A stretch of 64,000 nt of DNA from Bacteroidota bacterium (GCA_018267925.1 JAFDXO010000182.1:1-64000); one strand, 5' to 3'; numbered from the stretch's first letter, positions 35,634-45,317 are shown. The notes: generated by a model from the letters alone, not told the origin. Made by a program: numbers and translations.

Positions 35634-36701
35634 TTATTTTACTGAAATGTTTGTTTTAGGTGCATTCGTTAATTCGTCAAGTGCTTCTTCGATTTTACTA
35701 AGTCGCTGAAGCAATTCCGGCAAATTTCTAAAAATTGCCTGACTTTTTAGAGAACTTTTATAATCGAATGCCGGTGATCCGGTCAATGCTGCATTGGGTG
35801 AAGATACAGATTTTGATAAACCGCTTTGAGCATTGATACGGGTGCCGTCTGCAATGTGTATATGCCCAACAATTCCTACTTGTCCGCCGATAATGCAGTT
35901 TTTCCCAACCTTAGTGCTTCCTGAAATGCCTGTTTGTGCTGCAATAACAGTATTTTCCCCTACTTCTACATTGTGTGCAATTTGAATCAAGTTGTCGAGT
36001 TTTACTCCTTTTCGAATACAAGTAGAACCCATGGTGGCACGGTCTATGGTGGTGTTTGCCCCAATTTCTACATCATCTTCAATGATGACATTACCTATTT
36101 GAGGAACTTTTTTGTAGGTGCCATCTTTTTGAGGTGCAAATCCAAATCCATCTCCTCCGATGATAGTACCGCTATGCACCACTACGCGGCTGCCAATACT
36201 GCAACCATCATATACTTTTACGCCTGAAAATAGAGTGCTGTTGTCATTGATTACTACGTTGTCACCAACATAGCATCCTGGATAGATTTTCACATTTTCT
36301 CCGATAATGACGTTGTCGCCGATATAGGAAAATGCGCCTACATACACATCTTTTCCTATCGAAGCCTTTTTACTGATGTATGATGGCTGTTCAATACCAT
36401 TTTTCCCGGTTCGAGCTATTAATTCGTTGTACTTTTCTAATAATGAAGCAAAGCCACTATAAGCATCTTTCACCCGAATTAACGTAGGGTTTACGGACTC
36501 TTTTAATTCTAAAGAGTCGTTGACGATGATGATGGAAGCACTTGAATGGTAGAGGTATTCCTCATACTTGGGATTGGCAATGAAGCTGAGAGAACCATCT
36601 TTGGCTTCCTCAATCTTGGCTACATGACTGACCTTTGCTTCGGGGTTGCCTTCAATTTTTCCCTTGATAAGTGTGGCGATTTGTAACGCAGTAAATTGCA
36701 T
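35634..36701 (-). CDS. lpxD: UDP-3-O-acylglucosamine N-acyltransferase
   Basis: The 355-residue enzyme adds the second 3-hydroxyacyl chain, to the amino group of UDP-3-O-acyl-glucosamine. It shows an N-terminal uridine-binding domain (about 1-100, with SFIANPKYEEYL), a long left-handed beta-helix of hexapeptide repeats with the catalytic-type His in IQIAHNVEVGENT, and a C-terminal helix (LPELLQRLSKIEEALDEL). It begins the lpxD-lpxC/fabZ-lpxA run. A consensus TACGTTTG element lies 30 bp upstream of the start. Confidence 0.95.
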   Translation of the reverse strand: MQFTALQIATLIKGKIEGNPEAKVSHVAKIEEAKDGSLSFIANPKYEEYLYHSSASIIIVNDSLELKESVNPTLIRVKDAYSGFASLLEKYNELIARTGKNGIEQPSYISKKASIGKDVYVGAFSYIGDNVIIGENVKIYPGCYVGDNVVINDNSTLFSGVKVYDGCSIGSRVVVHSGTIIGGDGFGFAPQKDGTYKKVPQIGNVIIEDDVEIGANTTIDRATMGSTCIRKGVKLDNLIQIAHNVEVGENTVIAAQTGISGSTKVGKNCIIGGQVGIVGHIHIADGTRINAQSGLSKSVSSPNAALTGSPAFDYKSSLKSQAIFRNLPELLQRLSKIEEALDELTNAPKTNISVK

Positions 36702-36731
36702 GAAGTAGTCTAAATTAATGCTTTTCTAACA

Positions 36732-36739
36732 CAAACGTA
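36732..36739 (-). promoter_or_regulatory. -7 element (TACGTTTG) before lpxD
   Basis: On the minus strand TACGTTTG fits TAnnTTTG and lies 30 nt before the lpxD start, within the 64-bp gap after the HD gene. It would let the lipid A genes be transcribed independently of the HD gene. Confidence 0.45.
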
Positions 36740-36765
36740 TGGGTGGATTAGATTATTGCCTATGC

Positions 36766-37986
36766 TCATGAATGAACGTAGCAAATGTAGTTTTTATGTA
36801 CCGGTCTTGCAAGTGTTTGATTTATGAGTGTGTTGTCTATTTGGGAAATGTCGCATGAATTGCCATTTTTCAAGGCTATGGTTATTTTTTCATCTTGCAT
36901 ATTGTAGGTGTGGTTTGATGTGGATCCAGAGCATACAAAATAGTTTAATTCATGATCTGTATAGCCCCATTTATTCTTCAATTTTTTTCTTTTTTCTTCT
37001 TCTAAGTTTTCCACAGATTCGGAAGTAAGTATCGTTTTGTACAAATTTCGTTCCATAATCATGGAGCATAGACGAGAAAGTATGACATCATCTTGGGTAG
37101 CCCAAACTTTGATACTTGCCCAAATATCGCTATCATCCAGAGTGCAGAATAGATCAAGATTAGAAGGGGTGGTAATAAAGTCGTTTAAAGAAAGCTGCCG
37201 ATAAAGAAAATAATGTAGGGCAGGGGTGGCAAAAAGTGCATATCCGGCTTTCGCTAATTCTTTTGCTCGTTTTAAAATATTTACCAACAGTTGCTCAGCA
37301 CCTAAAACTGTTTTGTGCAAATACACTTGCCAGTACATTAACCTTCTTGCAATGATGAATTTTTCAACAGATTGAACTGCTTTTTCTTCCACCATCAGTT
37401 CGTTGTTTTTAACGGTTAGCATTTGCAAAATTCTGTCGTAGCCTATTACGCCTTCTGATACGCCTGTGTAAAAACTGTCGCGATTTAAATAATCCATTCT
37501 ATCCACATCAAGTTGGCTGGAAACTAATTGATGTAGATATTGCCGTGGATAGGCATGGTCAAACACTTGTAAGGCTGTGTTTAATAGTCCATTCAGTTGC
37601 ACATTCAAGCGTTGGATAATTAGTGAAGATAACGTTTCATGATTTACGCCTTCCACCAAAGAGTGTTCTAAGGCATGAGAAAAAGGGCCATGTCCAATGT
37701 CGTGCAGCAAAATGGCAAGTCGAGCAGAAATGTATTCTTCTTTTGAATGTGCAATATCTTTTAACTTGAGTTCGTCTAATGCTTTTCCCATTAAATGACA
37801 AGCACCTAAGGAATGATGAAACCTGGTGTGTGTAGCACCCGGATACACCAAATGAGCCATGCCCATTTGTTTTATGTGCCTAAGTCGTTGAAACCATGGA
37901 TGTTCAACTACGACCATTAGCTCCGGCTCGGGAAACCGTATAAAACCATATACAGGGTCGTTGATGATTTTGCCTGAAATGCTCAT
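36766..37986 (-). CDS. HD-domain metal-dependent phosphohydrolase
   Basis: The 406-residue protein has an HD domain near its N-terminus: TRFHHSLGAC (His57/His58) and ARLAILLHDIGHGPFSHALEH (His95-Asp96), the metal ligands of this superfamily. It resembles the dGTPase-like/YdhJ group of HD hydrolases, which act on nucleotides; its substrate is not defined. The ATG at 37986 (MSISGKIIND) is preferred to a TTG at 38001. In this phylum such a gene often precedes lpxD, and here it lies 64 bp upstream of it. Confidence 0.85.
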   Translation of the reverse strand: MSISGKIINDPVYGFIRFPEPELMVVVEHPWFQRLRHIKQMGMAHLVYPGATHTRFHHSLGACHLMGKALDELKLKDIAHSKEEYISARLAILLHDIGHGPFSHALEHSLVEGVNHETLSSLIIQRLNVQLNGLLNTALQVFDHAYPRQYLHQLVSSQLDVDRMDYLNRDSFYTGVSEGVIGYDRILQMLTVKNNELMVEEKAVQSVEKFIIARRLMYWQVYLHKTVLGAEQLLVNILKRAKELAKAGYALFATPALHYFLYRQLSLNDFITTPSNLDLFCTLDDSDIWASIKVWATQDDVILSRLCSMIMERNLYKTILTSESVENLEEEKRKKLKNKWGYTDHELNYFVCSGSTSNHTYNMQDEKITIALKNGNSCDISQIDNTLINQTLARPVHKNYICYVHS

Positions 37987-38029
37987 TGAATAGTTAGGCA
38001 ATATTAGCCAATAATATACTTCTGTTTGT

Positions 38030-38473
38030 TTACATATCCATTCCTACTTCCTGTTGCTGTGCTTTTGCATTTTTCTTTTTTAGTAAAAAGTAAATAGAAA
38101 TACAAACCCAGCCAAACCAAAATAAATAAACACCAAGGTGAAAACGTTCGCCCAATAAGCGATGCGAAAGATTTTGTCTAAAATCTTGATAGCTGAAATA
38201 CAAACCTATACAAGCACTTATAATCAAAATGAAGTGAATCAACTTAGCAGAAAATGGAGTGAGAATTTTGTCAATTATTGACTGAAGTAAATACAGGATC
38301 AATAATAAACCAAACACTACCAAAGCGGCTTGCCACCACACTTTCAAAAATTGATATTGGTCATAAAACAAAGAAATACCAACTCGTCCTATCCAAGTAA
38401 CACTAGATAACAGATAGCCGACGATTACAGAAAGTATAGCTAAAAAGAAAGTAAGAGAGGCAAATCGTTTCAA
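38030..38473 (-). CDS. Four-TM membrane protein, unknown
   Basis: The 147-residue protein has four hydrophobic segments (about 5-27, 45-66, 78-96 and 113-131) and a short polar Lys/Gln tail. I do not recognise a family. The only workable start is a TTG at 38473, 10 bp after the PBP1A stop, so it is probably translated from the same mRNA. Confidence 0.65.
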   Translation of the reverse strand: MKRFASLTFFLAILSVIVGYLLSSVTWIGRVGISLFYDQYQFLKVWWQAALVVFGLLLILYLLQSIIDKILTPFSAKLIHFILIISACIGLYFSYQDFRQNLSHRLLGERFHLGVYLFWFGWVCISIYFLLKKKNAKAQQQEVGMDM

Positions 38474-38483
38474 ATTCTAAAGT

Positions 38484-40796
38484 TTAATTGTTCCATTCTT
38501 CATTGGGTATAGCAGGCACTTGCTCAATCTCCATTTCTTGATTGGTTGAATCGCGTTTATGGGTAGAGCCATAAGGCAAACTTTCAGATCGTTCTAAACT
38601 GGTTGGATCATAAAAATCACAATCTTGAAAACCATCGGGTGGTGTGAATTTGGCATTAGTTTCTATTCCCAAAGTTTTGTCTGCATGAACTTTATTAATG
38701 AAGTATGCAAAGATGGGCAATGCAGCAGCAGAACCTTGCCCTAATGCCTGACTTCTAAAGCGCATCAATCTATCATCGCAACCCACCCAAGAGCCGGCCA
38801 GCAATTGTGGTGTGTACCCGATAAACCAAGCATCTGCTTGCTTATTCGTTGTTCCTGTTTTTCCGGCAAGGTCGCCTTGAACGCCCATCCCGCGCATTCT
38901 GATGCCCGTTCCATGATCTATGACTCCTTGCATCATTTTCACCATTTTATAAGCTGTGTTTGCGTTGATTATTTCTTTTTGTTGTGGCACAAAACTTTTG
39001 ATGAGATTGCCATTTTTATCTTCAATTTTGGTGATGAAAATAGGCTTGGTATTCATGCCCAAAGTTGGAAACATGGTGTAAGCCCAAAGCATTTCATACA
39101 AAGAAATGTCCGATACGCCAAGCGCGGCTGCCGGCACGGCATCTATTTTTGCATCTATTCCACAACGATGTACAAAATCTACAAACGCATTGATGCCTAC
39201 TTGGTTTAAAAGGTATAATGCTGCATTATTGATTGATTTTGCTAAGGCTTTTTTCATCGGTAAAGAGCCATATTCAGAACCTCCGGCATCGTATGGATTA
39301 GGATGAAAGCCCGGAAAAGATTGCGGCGCAGTAGAAACACTACCACAAGGGTCAAATCCATTATCTATGGCTAATGTGTAAAGTAATGGTTTGATGGTTG
39401 AACCTACTTGTCGTCTGGTTTCTTCATTCACATGGTCATACTGAAAAAATGTATGGTCTATGCCGCCAACCCATGCTTTCACATCACCGGTAAATGGATC
39501 CATAACCATAAAACCCGCTTGTAGAAACATCTTCATGTACTTCATAGAATCTATGGGACTCATAATGGTGTCATGTTCATGCTTGGGAGTATTCCAAGTA
39601 AAGACTTTCATCTTCACGGGTTTAGCTAATTCTTGCATGATGTCGGCATCATTCTTATTTTCTTCTTTCAAAGACTTGTATCGGTCAGTTTGCTTTAAAG
39701 AATTATGTAGATCTGATTTGTAGGGTTCATTTTGCCAAATACTACCGTCATTGTATCCGGATTGAGCGAAGAACTGTTTTTGAAGGTTTTTCATGTGCTG
39801 TTCTACTGCTTGTTCGGCATATCGTTGCATTCTAGTATCAATGGTTGTATATATTTTCAACCCGTCTTTATAGATGTCGTATCCTTCATCGCTATCCGGT
39901 TTTTTGATTTGTTTCAATAATTTTTTTAGGTCTTGTTCCACTTCTTGCCTAAAATAAGGAGCCATACCTTCGTGATAATCAATTTTGTGGTAGTTCAGTT
40001 TTATCGGTTTGTCTTTTAGTTTATTGGCTTCATCGGTAGCCAGAAATCCATATTTTACCATTTGTCCTAAGACTACATTTCTTCTTTTTAATCCATTTTC
40101 AGGGTTTCGTCTTGGATTGTATAGTGTGTTTCCTTTCAACATACCTATTAAAACAGCCGCTTCATCAACAGTTAGTTTGTCGGGTGTTTTGTTGTAAAAG
40201 GTGAGTGAGGCATTTTTTATTCCATACACATTATCGCCAAAGGGAACTGTGTTTAGATAAAGCGTAATGATTTCATTTTTCGTAAGATTTCGTTCAAGTT
40301 TTACCGCCAATACCCATTCTTTTAACTTGATGAAAGGCATCGTGAAAATGTTGGGATTTCTTCGAGGAAAAAGGTTTTTAGCTAATTGTTGGGTAATTGT
40401 GCTGCCACCGCCTTCTTTACCTAAAAAAACTATGGCTCGAAGCACTGCGATTCCGTCTATGCCTGAGTGGTCATAAAAACGAGCATCTTCCGTAGCCAAT
40501 AGTGCATTGAACACATTGGGGGAAATTTCTTCGTACTTGCTGTTGGAACGATCTTGAATAAAATATCGCCCTAAAATTGTGCCATCAGAGGCAAGAACTT
40601 CTGAAGACAAGGCACTGCTGGGGTTTTCCAGTTCTCGCATGGAGGGCATGTATCCTAACAAGCCAAAATTCATTAGGACTATGATTAGATTAAAACCAAT
40701 GAGCGAAAAAAGGAAAATGCGCCACAAAATGCGCACAGACTTATTTCCGGCGGTTTTTTTACCAGATTGCTTAGTGGCGTCTTTCGGTAATGTCAT
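38484..40796 (-). CDS. Penicillin-binding protein 1A (class A)
   Basis: The 770-residue bifunctional peptidoglycan synthase has a basic cytosolic tail and one TM segment (about 25-50), a GT51 glycosyltransferase domain (catalytic Glu in ATEDARFYDHSGID; GGSTITQQLAKNLFPR), and a transpeptidase domain. In the latter, the serine motif STIK lies in RQVGSTIKPLLYT, SxN is SIN and KTG is in AGKTGTTNKQ. It polymerises and crosslinks the wall. The ATG at 40796 (MTLPKDATKQ) is preferred to a TTG at 40805. It is the second gene after a membrane transglutaminase. Confidence 0.94.
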   Translation of the reverse strand: MTLPKDATKQSGKKTAGNKSVRILWRIFLFSLIGFNLIIVLMNFGLLGYMPSMRELENPSSALSSEVLASDGTILGRYFIQDRSNSKYEEISPNVFNALLATEDARFYDHSGIDGIAVLRAIVFLGKEGGGSTITQQLAKNLFPRRNPNIFTMPFIKLKEWVLAVKLERNLTKNEIITLYLNTVPFGDNVYGIKNASLTFYNKTPDKLTVDEAAVLIGMLKGNTLYNPRRNPENGLKRRNVVLGQMVKYGFLATDEANKLKDKPIKLNYHKIDYHEGMAPYFRQEVEQDLKKLLKQIKKPDSDEGYDIYKDGLKIYTTIDTRMQRYAEQAVEQHMKNLQKQFFAQSGYNDGSIWQNEPYKSDLHNSLKQTDRYKSLKEENKNDADIMQELAKPVKMKVFTWNTPKHEHDTIMSPIDSMKYMKMFLQAGFMVMDPFTGDVKAWVGGIDHTFFQYDHVNEETRRQVGSTIKPLLYTLAIDNGFDPCGSVSTAPQSFPGFHPNPYDAGGSEYGSLPMKKALAKSINNAALYLLNQVGINAFVDFVHRCGIDAKIDAVPAAALGVSDISLYEMLWAYTMFPTLGMNTKPIFITKIEDKNGNLIKSFVPQQKEIINANTAYKMVKMMQGVIDHGTGIRMRGMGVQGDLAGKTGTTNKQADAWFIGYTPQLLAGSWVGCDDRLMRFRSQALGQGSAAALPIFAYFINKVHADKTLGIETNAKFTPPDGFQDCDFYDPTSLERSESLPYGSTHKRDSTNQEMEIEQVPAIPNEEWNN

Positions 40797-40802
40797 ATTT
40801 GG

Positions 40803-40810
40803 CAAAGCTA
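40803..40810 (-). promoter_or_regulatory. -7 element (TAGCTTTG) immediately before the PBP1A start
   Basis: On the minus strand TAGCTTTG fits TAnnTTTG and ends 6 nt before the ATG at 40796. Transcription starting 4-7 nt past it would begin almost at the start codon. It overlaps the upstream in-frame TTG, which argues against that start. Confidence 0.5.
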
Positions 40811-40835
40811 AAAAAAAGAAATAGCGGTCAATGAA

Positions 40836-43487
40836 TTATTCGCTTTCAATTGTTTGCGAATAAAAATAAAATAAGCTTCTCAAAGGACGCAAAAATGATC
40901 GAATACGAAAAAAGAGCATTGTTTTATTTTTTGTATTGCTTTTAAAATGACTTAAAAAGGCTTTTGTCTTAGCTAAATCTTCTTGGCTAAGGCTTTGATG
41001 GCTATATTTTTGTTTTAAGTAAAGCCGCATGAATCCTGCAAAATTTGTTTCAAACTGTGGATCTACAGTTTGCTCGGCAAATTGCATGACCGTTTTTTGC
41101 CCTCGTGAAATACCCATTTGATGCAGCCAAAAAGTGGTAGCTTTATAAATCCAATAGGGTTTTCCGTTTGGAGATGAGAGACTATAACGAAGTAGAAAAT
41201 AGCGATAAATGACAATAGGCAAAAGGAATACGAAAAGTAGAATAGTTATTAATGCAAGAGTAAGCGTAACAATAGCTTGCTGATAATCTAAACCTTTATC
41301 AATTTTTGTTTGATGCTTAATTGTTTCTTCTTTATCCCATGCTTTCTTTTGTAAATAGACTTCATCAATGGGTGTTGGTGTAGGAATTTTTGCATAGACA
41401 TCTTCAGCAGAAAGCGTAGATGGCTCTATTGCCTTCAAGGCATCAGCATAAGAAACCGCTGTGGCTTGTTCTCCATATTTTATGTCGGATATTAACACCG
41501 ATACACTATCCCGCTTGATGGTAGCAATGTGCAAGTCTGTTTGAATAGAGACAGGCTTTTTGAAATTGTATTCTTTATCATGAAAAACCATGTGACGCAC
41601 TTGTAGGGTCATTCGTTTTTTTAGCGTATCTACCTTTTCTACTAATCCTTCTGCCGCTAACCAAGCACGAGGTGGCTGCATGGGCGGTGTGCCATCTGGT
41701 TTAGGACTTTCACGAGCATCGCTGTTGCCAACTGTTGTGTCGAAATCTAACCATCCGAAGCCCGGAAAATAGACTTGAACCCAAGCGTGAGCCTGATCGG
41801 CATAATACCAATACCAACCTTTATTTTTATCACTTCTATCAACGGTTAGAAACCCTACTGCAATGCGTGATGGAATACCTAAAGAACGAAGCATAAACAA
41901 GGTAGCTCCTGCGTAATAGGCACAGTATCCTTGTCTGTTTTCAAATAGAAAATACATGAGCTTGGATGCACTGGGTATATCCGGCACTCCTGGATTGTCG
42001 GTGTATTTGAATAAGGGTTCGCCGGTTTCATCTTTCGATAAAAACCAGTCGCGTAATTTGAGAACCTTATCCACCGGGGTGTTAGCTCCTGCTGTTATCT
42101 TAGCGGCTAAAGTTGCAATTTTTTGAAACTTAGCATCTGTCGGCATGAAGGTATAGTATCGTAAAAAAGTTGAATTTACTCCGGAGTAATCGTAAACCCT
42201 GCGTAATACATCAAACCGTTGCTCTTGAAATTTTTTGAGTTCTAAGTTGTTTTGAGGATTGTAAATAAAGTAAGCACTATTTAATTCAGATACATAGCTT
42301 TTAGCCCGAAAGGCTGATATAAATTCATCCCTAAAGTCTTTTTCTATGGTGATGGGTTGAACAAAAAATCCGGTGTTAGGGGCTAAGTAGGTATGCGGAG
42401 AAAGTTCTTTGCTATACACTTGAATTTCTACTGTTTTTCTTAGTTTATTACCAAGACTATTCTTGATAACGGACGAATCAGTACGCATAGAAAACAAGGG
42501 TATTGAAGCCGGATCAGGTTCAAAAAGGTCATTATAAGGAATAGTACTGTCGCGCTCAAAAGTTTCAGTCAGGGTGTCAAACTTTGTGTAGTAAAAAGCA
42601 GTTAAATACAGTGGATTGGGTATGTCAGAATTGGGAAAAAAATTATCAATGTGTGCGGCAAAAAGCAATTGATTACTTCTGCCTAATGAGCTTTGTAAGC
42701 GAGCATAATCTTTCAAGTTGAAGCTACCATCTTTGTTTTGTTTTAGCATAGAATTATTGCCTGCTTTTCCACCTCCGCCAAAATTGGCAACGGTTTCTTT
42801 TATCTCAGAACGCATGGTGACATAAACACCTATCAACAACATCAAGCACAATATGGAAAAGGCAATTAATCGCCAACTAAGAAACCACCAAAACTGCTTG
42901 GCGTTGCCTTTATATTGATAAATTTGTTCAGCAGCAAATATGATATAGGTAGCGTAGCAAATTGCGGGAGCAAAGGCTAACATTAAGTGTAAAACTGTAT
43001 CCGTCTTTGAACGTGCCACTAAACCAATGCTTGCTACCAAAACAACAGTCCCCATGCCGATTGCCCAATACCGAATTCGCATAAATCCCCACCCAATGAT
43101 CCAACCGACAACCAGCAAAACAGAAAAAACCAAAAATTGAATGGAAATAAAAAAAGCATCAAATTCGCCCGTAGCAAAATGATCTAATGTTTTGTAAACA
43201 GAATAGAGGAAAAAAGATAAGAGGAAAAAGGTTGTCAGAAATCGAAATCGGAAAGCATGAAATAAAGCACTGATGATCATTCCGAGAGATAAAAACAAAG
43301 CCAGTTCTAAAGGCAAATTATTAATGACAGGTAATGAGGCTAGTAATCCTTTATGCGGATTACCAATGATACCGAAATATTGATTGCCATTTAAAAGAAG
43401 AAAATAGGCAACGATTGTAGTCGGTAAAATTAAAAAGATGAGTTTCGCCAGCAGTTCATGAACGGGCGTTGCTCTTTGAATATTCAT
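40836..43487 (-). CDS. Membrane transglutaminase-like protein
   Basis: The 883-residue protein has about six TM segments at the N-terminus (within 15-225), a large extracytoplasmic part, a transglutaminase-like core and a C-terminal TM segment near 765-790 followed by a cytosolic tail. The papain-like triad is present: Cys522 in RQGYCAYYAGATLFMLRSLG, His567 in DQAHAWVQVYFPG, and Asp581 or Asp583 in GWLDFDTTVG. This is the TgpA/DUF3488-transglutaminase layout, usually thought to act on proteins or peptides outside the membrane. The substrate is unknown. It lies 39 bp upstream of PBP1A on the same strand, which suggests a cell-wall link. Confidence 0.86.
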   Translation of the reverse strand: MNIQRATPVHELLAKLIFLILPTTIVAYFLLLNGNQYFGIIGNPHKGLLASLPVINNLPLELALFLSLGMIISALFHAFRFRFLTTFFLLSFFLYSVYKTLDHFATGEFDAFFISIQFLVFSVLLVVGWIIGWGFMRIRYWAIGMGTVVLVASIGLVARSKTDTVLHLMLAFAPAICYATYIIFAAEQIYQYKGNAKQFWWFLSWRLIAFSILCLMLLIGVYVTMRSEIKETVANFGGGGKAGNNSMLKQNKDGSFNLKDYARLQSSLGRSNQLLFAAHIDNFFPNSDIPNPLYLTAFYYTKFDTLTETFERDSTIPYNDLFEPDPASIPLFSMRTDSSVIKNSLGNKLRKTVEIQVYSKELSPHTYLAPNTGFFVQPITIEKDFRDEFISAFRAKSYVSELNSAYFIYNPQNNLELKKFQEQRFDVLRRVYDYSGVNSTFLRYYTFMPTDAKFQKIATLAAKITAGANTPVDKVLKLRDWFLSKDETGEPLFKYTDNPGVPDIPSASKLMYFLFENRQGYCAYYAGATLFMLRSLGIPSRIAVGFLTVDRSDKNKGWYWYYADQAHAWVQVYFPGFGWLDFDTTVGNSDARESPKPDGTPPMQPPRAWLAAEGLVEKVDTLKKRMTLQVRHMVFHDKEYNFKKPVSIQTDLHIATIKRDSVSVLISDIKYGEQATAVSYADALKAIEPSTLSAEDVYAKIPTPTPIDEVYLQKKAWDKEETIKHQTKIDKGLDYQQAIVTLTLALITILLFVFLLPIVIYRYFLLRYSLSSPNGKPYWIYKATTFWLHQMGISRGQKTVMQFAEQTVDPQFETNFAGFMRLYLKQKYSHQSLSQEDLAKTKAFLSHFKSNTKNKTMLFFRIRSFLRPLRSLFYFYSQTIESE

Positions 43488-43592
43488 AGCAGACAGTATG
43501 GAATAAATGTAGGAAGTTTAGCGTAGTTGGCTTGTTAAAATAGAGTAATGGACAGGAGTTATGATTTTCTTTTCCCGTCAATAGGTATAAAT

Positions 43593-43625
43593 AAACAAGC
43601 CGTCCTTTATCAGAACGGCTTGTTT
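43593..43625 (-). terminator. Terminator of rplY
   Basis: A perfect 11-bp stem (AAACAAGCCGT at 43593-43603 with its complement at 43615-43625, 11-nt loop) lies 23 nt past the rplY stop on the minus strand. The stem ends in U-rich sequence. Confidence 0.85.
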
Positions 43626-43647
43626 AAGTATGGAAGGCTTTAGAAAA

Positions 43648-44226
43648 TTATTTCTTTTTAGCTTCTTCTGTTTCTGCTTGACGAAGTGCACGAGTTGTAA
43701 CAACTGAAGCAATAGGAATACGTGGCGAGTTCATGATTTCCATGTTTTCTTCCTTTACATCCTGCACACGAATGTTACCACCAATTTGAAGGGTATCTAT
43801 GCTTACTTCAATGGCTTCTTTCAAAAACCTAGGATAAGTGCGAACTTTCAAAGATTTGAGTTTGGGTTCAAAACGTCCACCTGCTTTCACGCCTTCTGCA
43901 GTGCCTGTAAACTTAAGTGGAAGGTTTGCAATAATTTTACGATCCTCGTTAAGTTCCAACAAATCAACGTGGTTTAGCTCGTCGGTTACTACATCAAATT
44001 GCATGTCTTTTAAAATGCAACGGTGAGTTTTTCCTTCAATCGTTACTTCTGCAAGTTGGAAATCCGGTGTGTAAACTAAAGAGCGGAAAGCCATTTGTGG
44101 TGCGGTGAAATGGATGTTTTGTTCGCCATAAATTACACCGGGAACATTTCCTTCAGAACGAACTTGGCGCGTTGCTTTTTTGCCCAGATTGCTTCTTTGT
44201 TTACCTTCAATTTTAACGCTTTTCAT
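43648..44226 (-). CDS. rplY: Ribosomal protein L25 (general stress protein Ctc type)
   Basis: The 192-residue protein is the long (TL5/Ctc) form of bL25, which binds 5S rRNA. The N-terminal RNA-binding domain begins MKSVKIEGKQRSNLGKKATRQVR, and a C-terminal beta domain follows (SLKVRTYPRFLKEAIEVSIDTL). Length and conserved blocks are normal. It is preceded by a 146-bp leader with a strong stem-loop (44244-44293), a possible regulatory structure, and by prs, a common partner of rplY. Confidence 0.95.
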   Translation of the reverse strand: MKSVKIEGKQRSNLGKKATRQVRSEGNVPGVIYGEQNIHFTAPQMAFRSLVYTPDFQLAEVTIEGKTHRCILKDMQFDVVTDELNHVDLLELNEDRKIIANLPLKFTGTAEGVKAGGRFEPKLKSLKVRTYPRFLKEAIEVSIDTLQIGGNIRVQDVKEENMEIMNSPRIPIASVVTTRALRQAETEEAKKK

Positions 44227-44243
44227 TACGTTTATTTTTTCTT

Positions 44244-44293
44244 GTTTTCAACGCCGGTCGCAATATCCGTCCAACATCCGGTTCGTTGAAAAC
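44244..44293 (-). promoter_or_regulatory. Stem-loop in the rplY leader
   Basis: A perfect 10-base inverted repeat (44244-44253 and 44284-44293) is extended by CCGG pairs inside (44254-44257 and 44278-44281), with a 2-nt bulge, giving a 14-bp stem. It sits just upstream of rplY on the minus strand, 18 nt before the start. An eight-T run follows it only on the plus strand, where no gene leads into it, so it is better read as a 5' leader structure than as a terminator. Confidence 0.6.
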
Positions 44294-44372
44294 TGTTTTT
44301 TTTAAAAGGTGAATCCCATTTTGGGAGACGGATTTTTATGAATAAACAGTCGTTACTTCAAATTTTTCGTCG

Positions 44373-45317
44373 CTATTTTCGCTTGTTATGCAAAAACAGG
44401 GAGCTTATTGATTTGTTTTCAAAAGTATTTCTGATAGCTACGGCAAATAGCTCGGCCGTTGGCAACACTTTTATTTTAGGGCTTTGATTTTTCAAGGGGA
44501 TGGTATCGCATACTACTAATTCTTCTAATAATGAATTTTCAATGTTTTCGTATGCTTTTCCGCTTAAAACAGGATGTGTGCAAAAGGCACGCACTGACAA
44601 GGCTCCTTTGTCTATCAATACTTGTGCGGCTTTACTTAGGGTTCCTGCCGTGTCACAAATATCGTCAATAAGAACTACGTTTTTCCCCTTTACTTCGCCT
44701 ATCACAGTCATGTCTGCTACCTCATTTGCACGTTTTCTTTGCTTGTCACAAATCACCATATCCAATTCAAAATATTTGGCAACTTCGCGCACTCTATTGG
44801 TACTACCTACGTCAGGGGATGCAAAGATAAGGTTTTCTATTTTTAAACTTTCAATATAGGGTATAAAAATTGCTAAACTTTCTAAGTGATCCAATGGAAT
44901 ATCAAAGAAGCCTTGAATTTGTGGGGCATGAAGATCCATGGTGATGACCCGATCAGCACCGGCAGTCGTTAGCAAATTAGCTACCAACTTAGAGGCGATT
45001 GAAACGCGTGGTTTGTCCTTTCTGTCTTGTCTGGCAAAGCCATAATACGGGATAACTGCTGTAATATAGCCCGCAGAAGCTCGACGAGCAGCATCAATCA
45101 TCATCAACAATTCCATCAAATTGTCGGATGGAGCAAAAGTAGATTGAACTAAAAAAACATAATCACCGCGAACACTTTCTTGGAAAACAGGTTGAAATTC
45201 ACCATCGCTAAATTTGGGGATGTCAAGCTTGCCCAGTGTTTTGCCGAATGATTTTGCAATTTTTTCTGCCAGATACTGCGAGTTGGTACCTGAAAAAATT
45301 TTGACGGTTGGCTGCAT
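44373..45317 (-). CDS. prs: Ribose-phosphate pyrophosphokinase
   Basis: The 314-residue enzyme makes PRPP from ribose 5-phosphate and ATP, for nucleotide, His and Trp synthesis. Diagnostic blocks are FSGTNSQYLAEKIA and KFSDGEFQP near the N-terminus, DLHAPQIQGFFDIP, the flexible loop around DRKDKPRVSIAS, and the PRPP-binding motif VVLIDDICDTAGT. The ATG at 45317 (MQPTVKIFSG) is preferred to a TTG at 45350, because a consensus -7 element covers 45338-45345 between them. Confidence 0.95.
   Translation of the reverse strand: MQPTVKIFSGTNSQYLAEKIAKSFGKTLGKLDIPKFSDGEFQPVFQESVRGDYVFLVQSTFAPSDNLMELLMMIDAARRASAGYITAVIPYYGFARQDRKDKPRVSIASKLVANLLTTAGADRVITMDLHAPQIQGFFDIPLDHLESLAIFIPYIESLKIENLIFASPDVGSTNRVREVAKYFELDMVICDKQRKRANEVADMTVIGEVKGKNVVLIDDICDTAGTLSKAAQVLIDKGALSVRAFCTHPVLSGKAYENIENSLLEELVVCDTIPLKNQSPKIKVLPTAELFAVAIRNTFENKSISSLFLHNKRK

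Noticed and set aside
44296-44303. T8 run after the rplY-leader stem as a plus-strand terminator
   Set aside because: No plus-strand gene leads into it; the flanking genes are both on the minus strand, so a leader structure is more likely.
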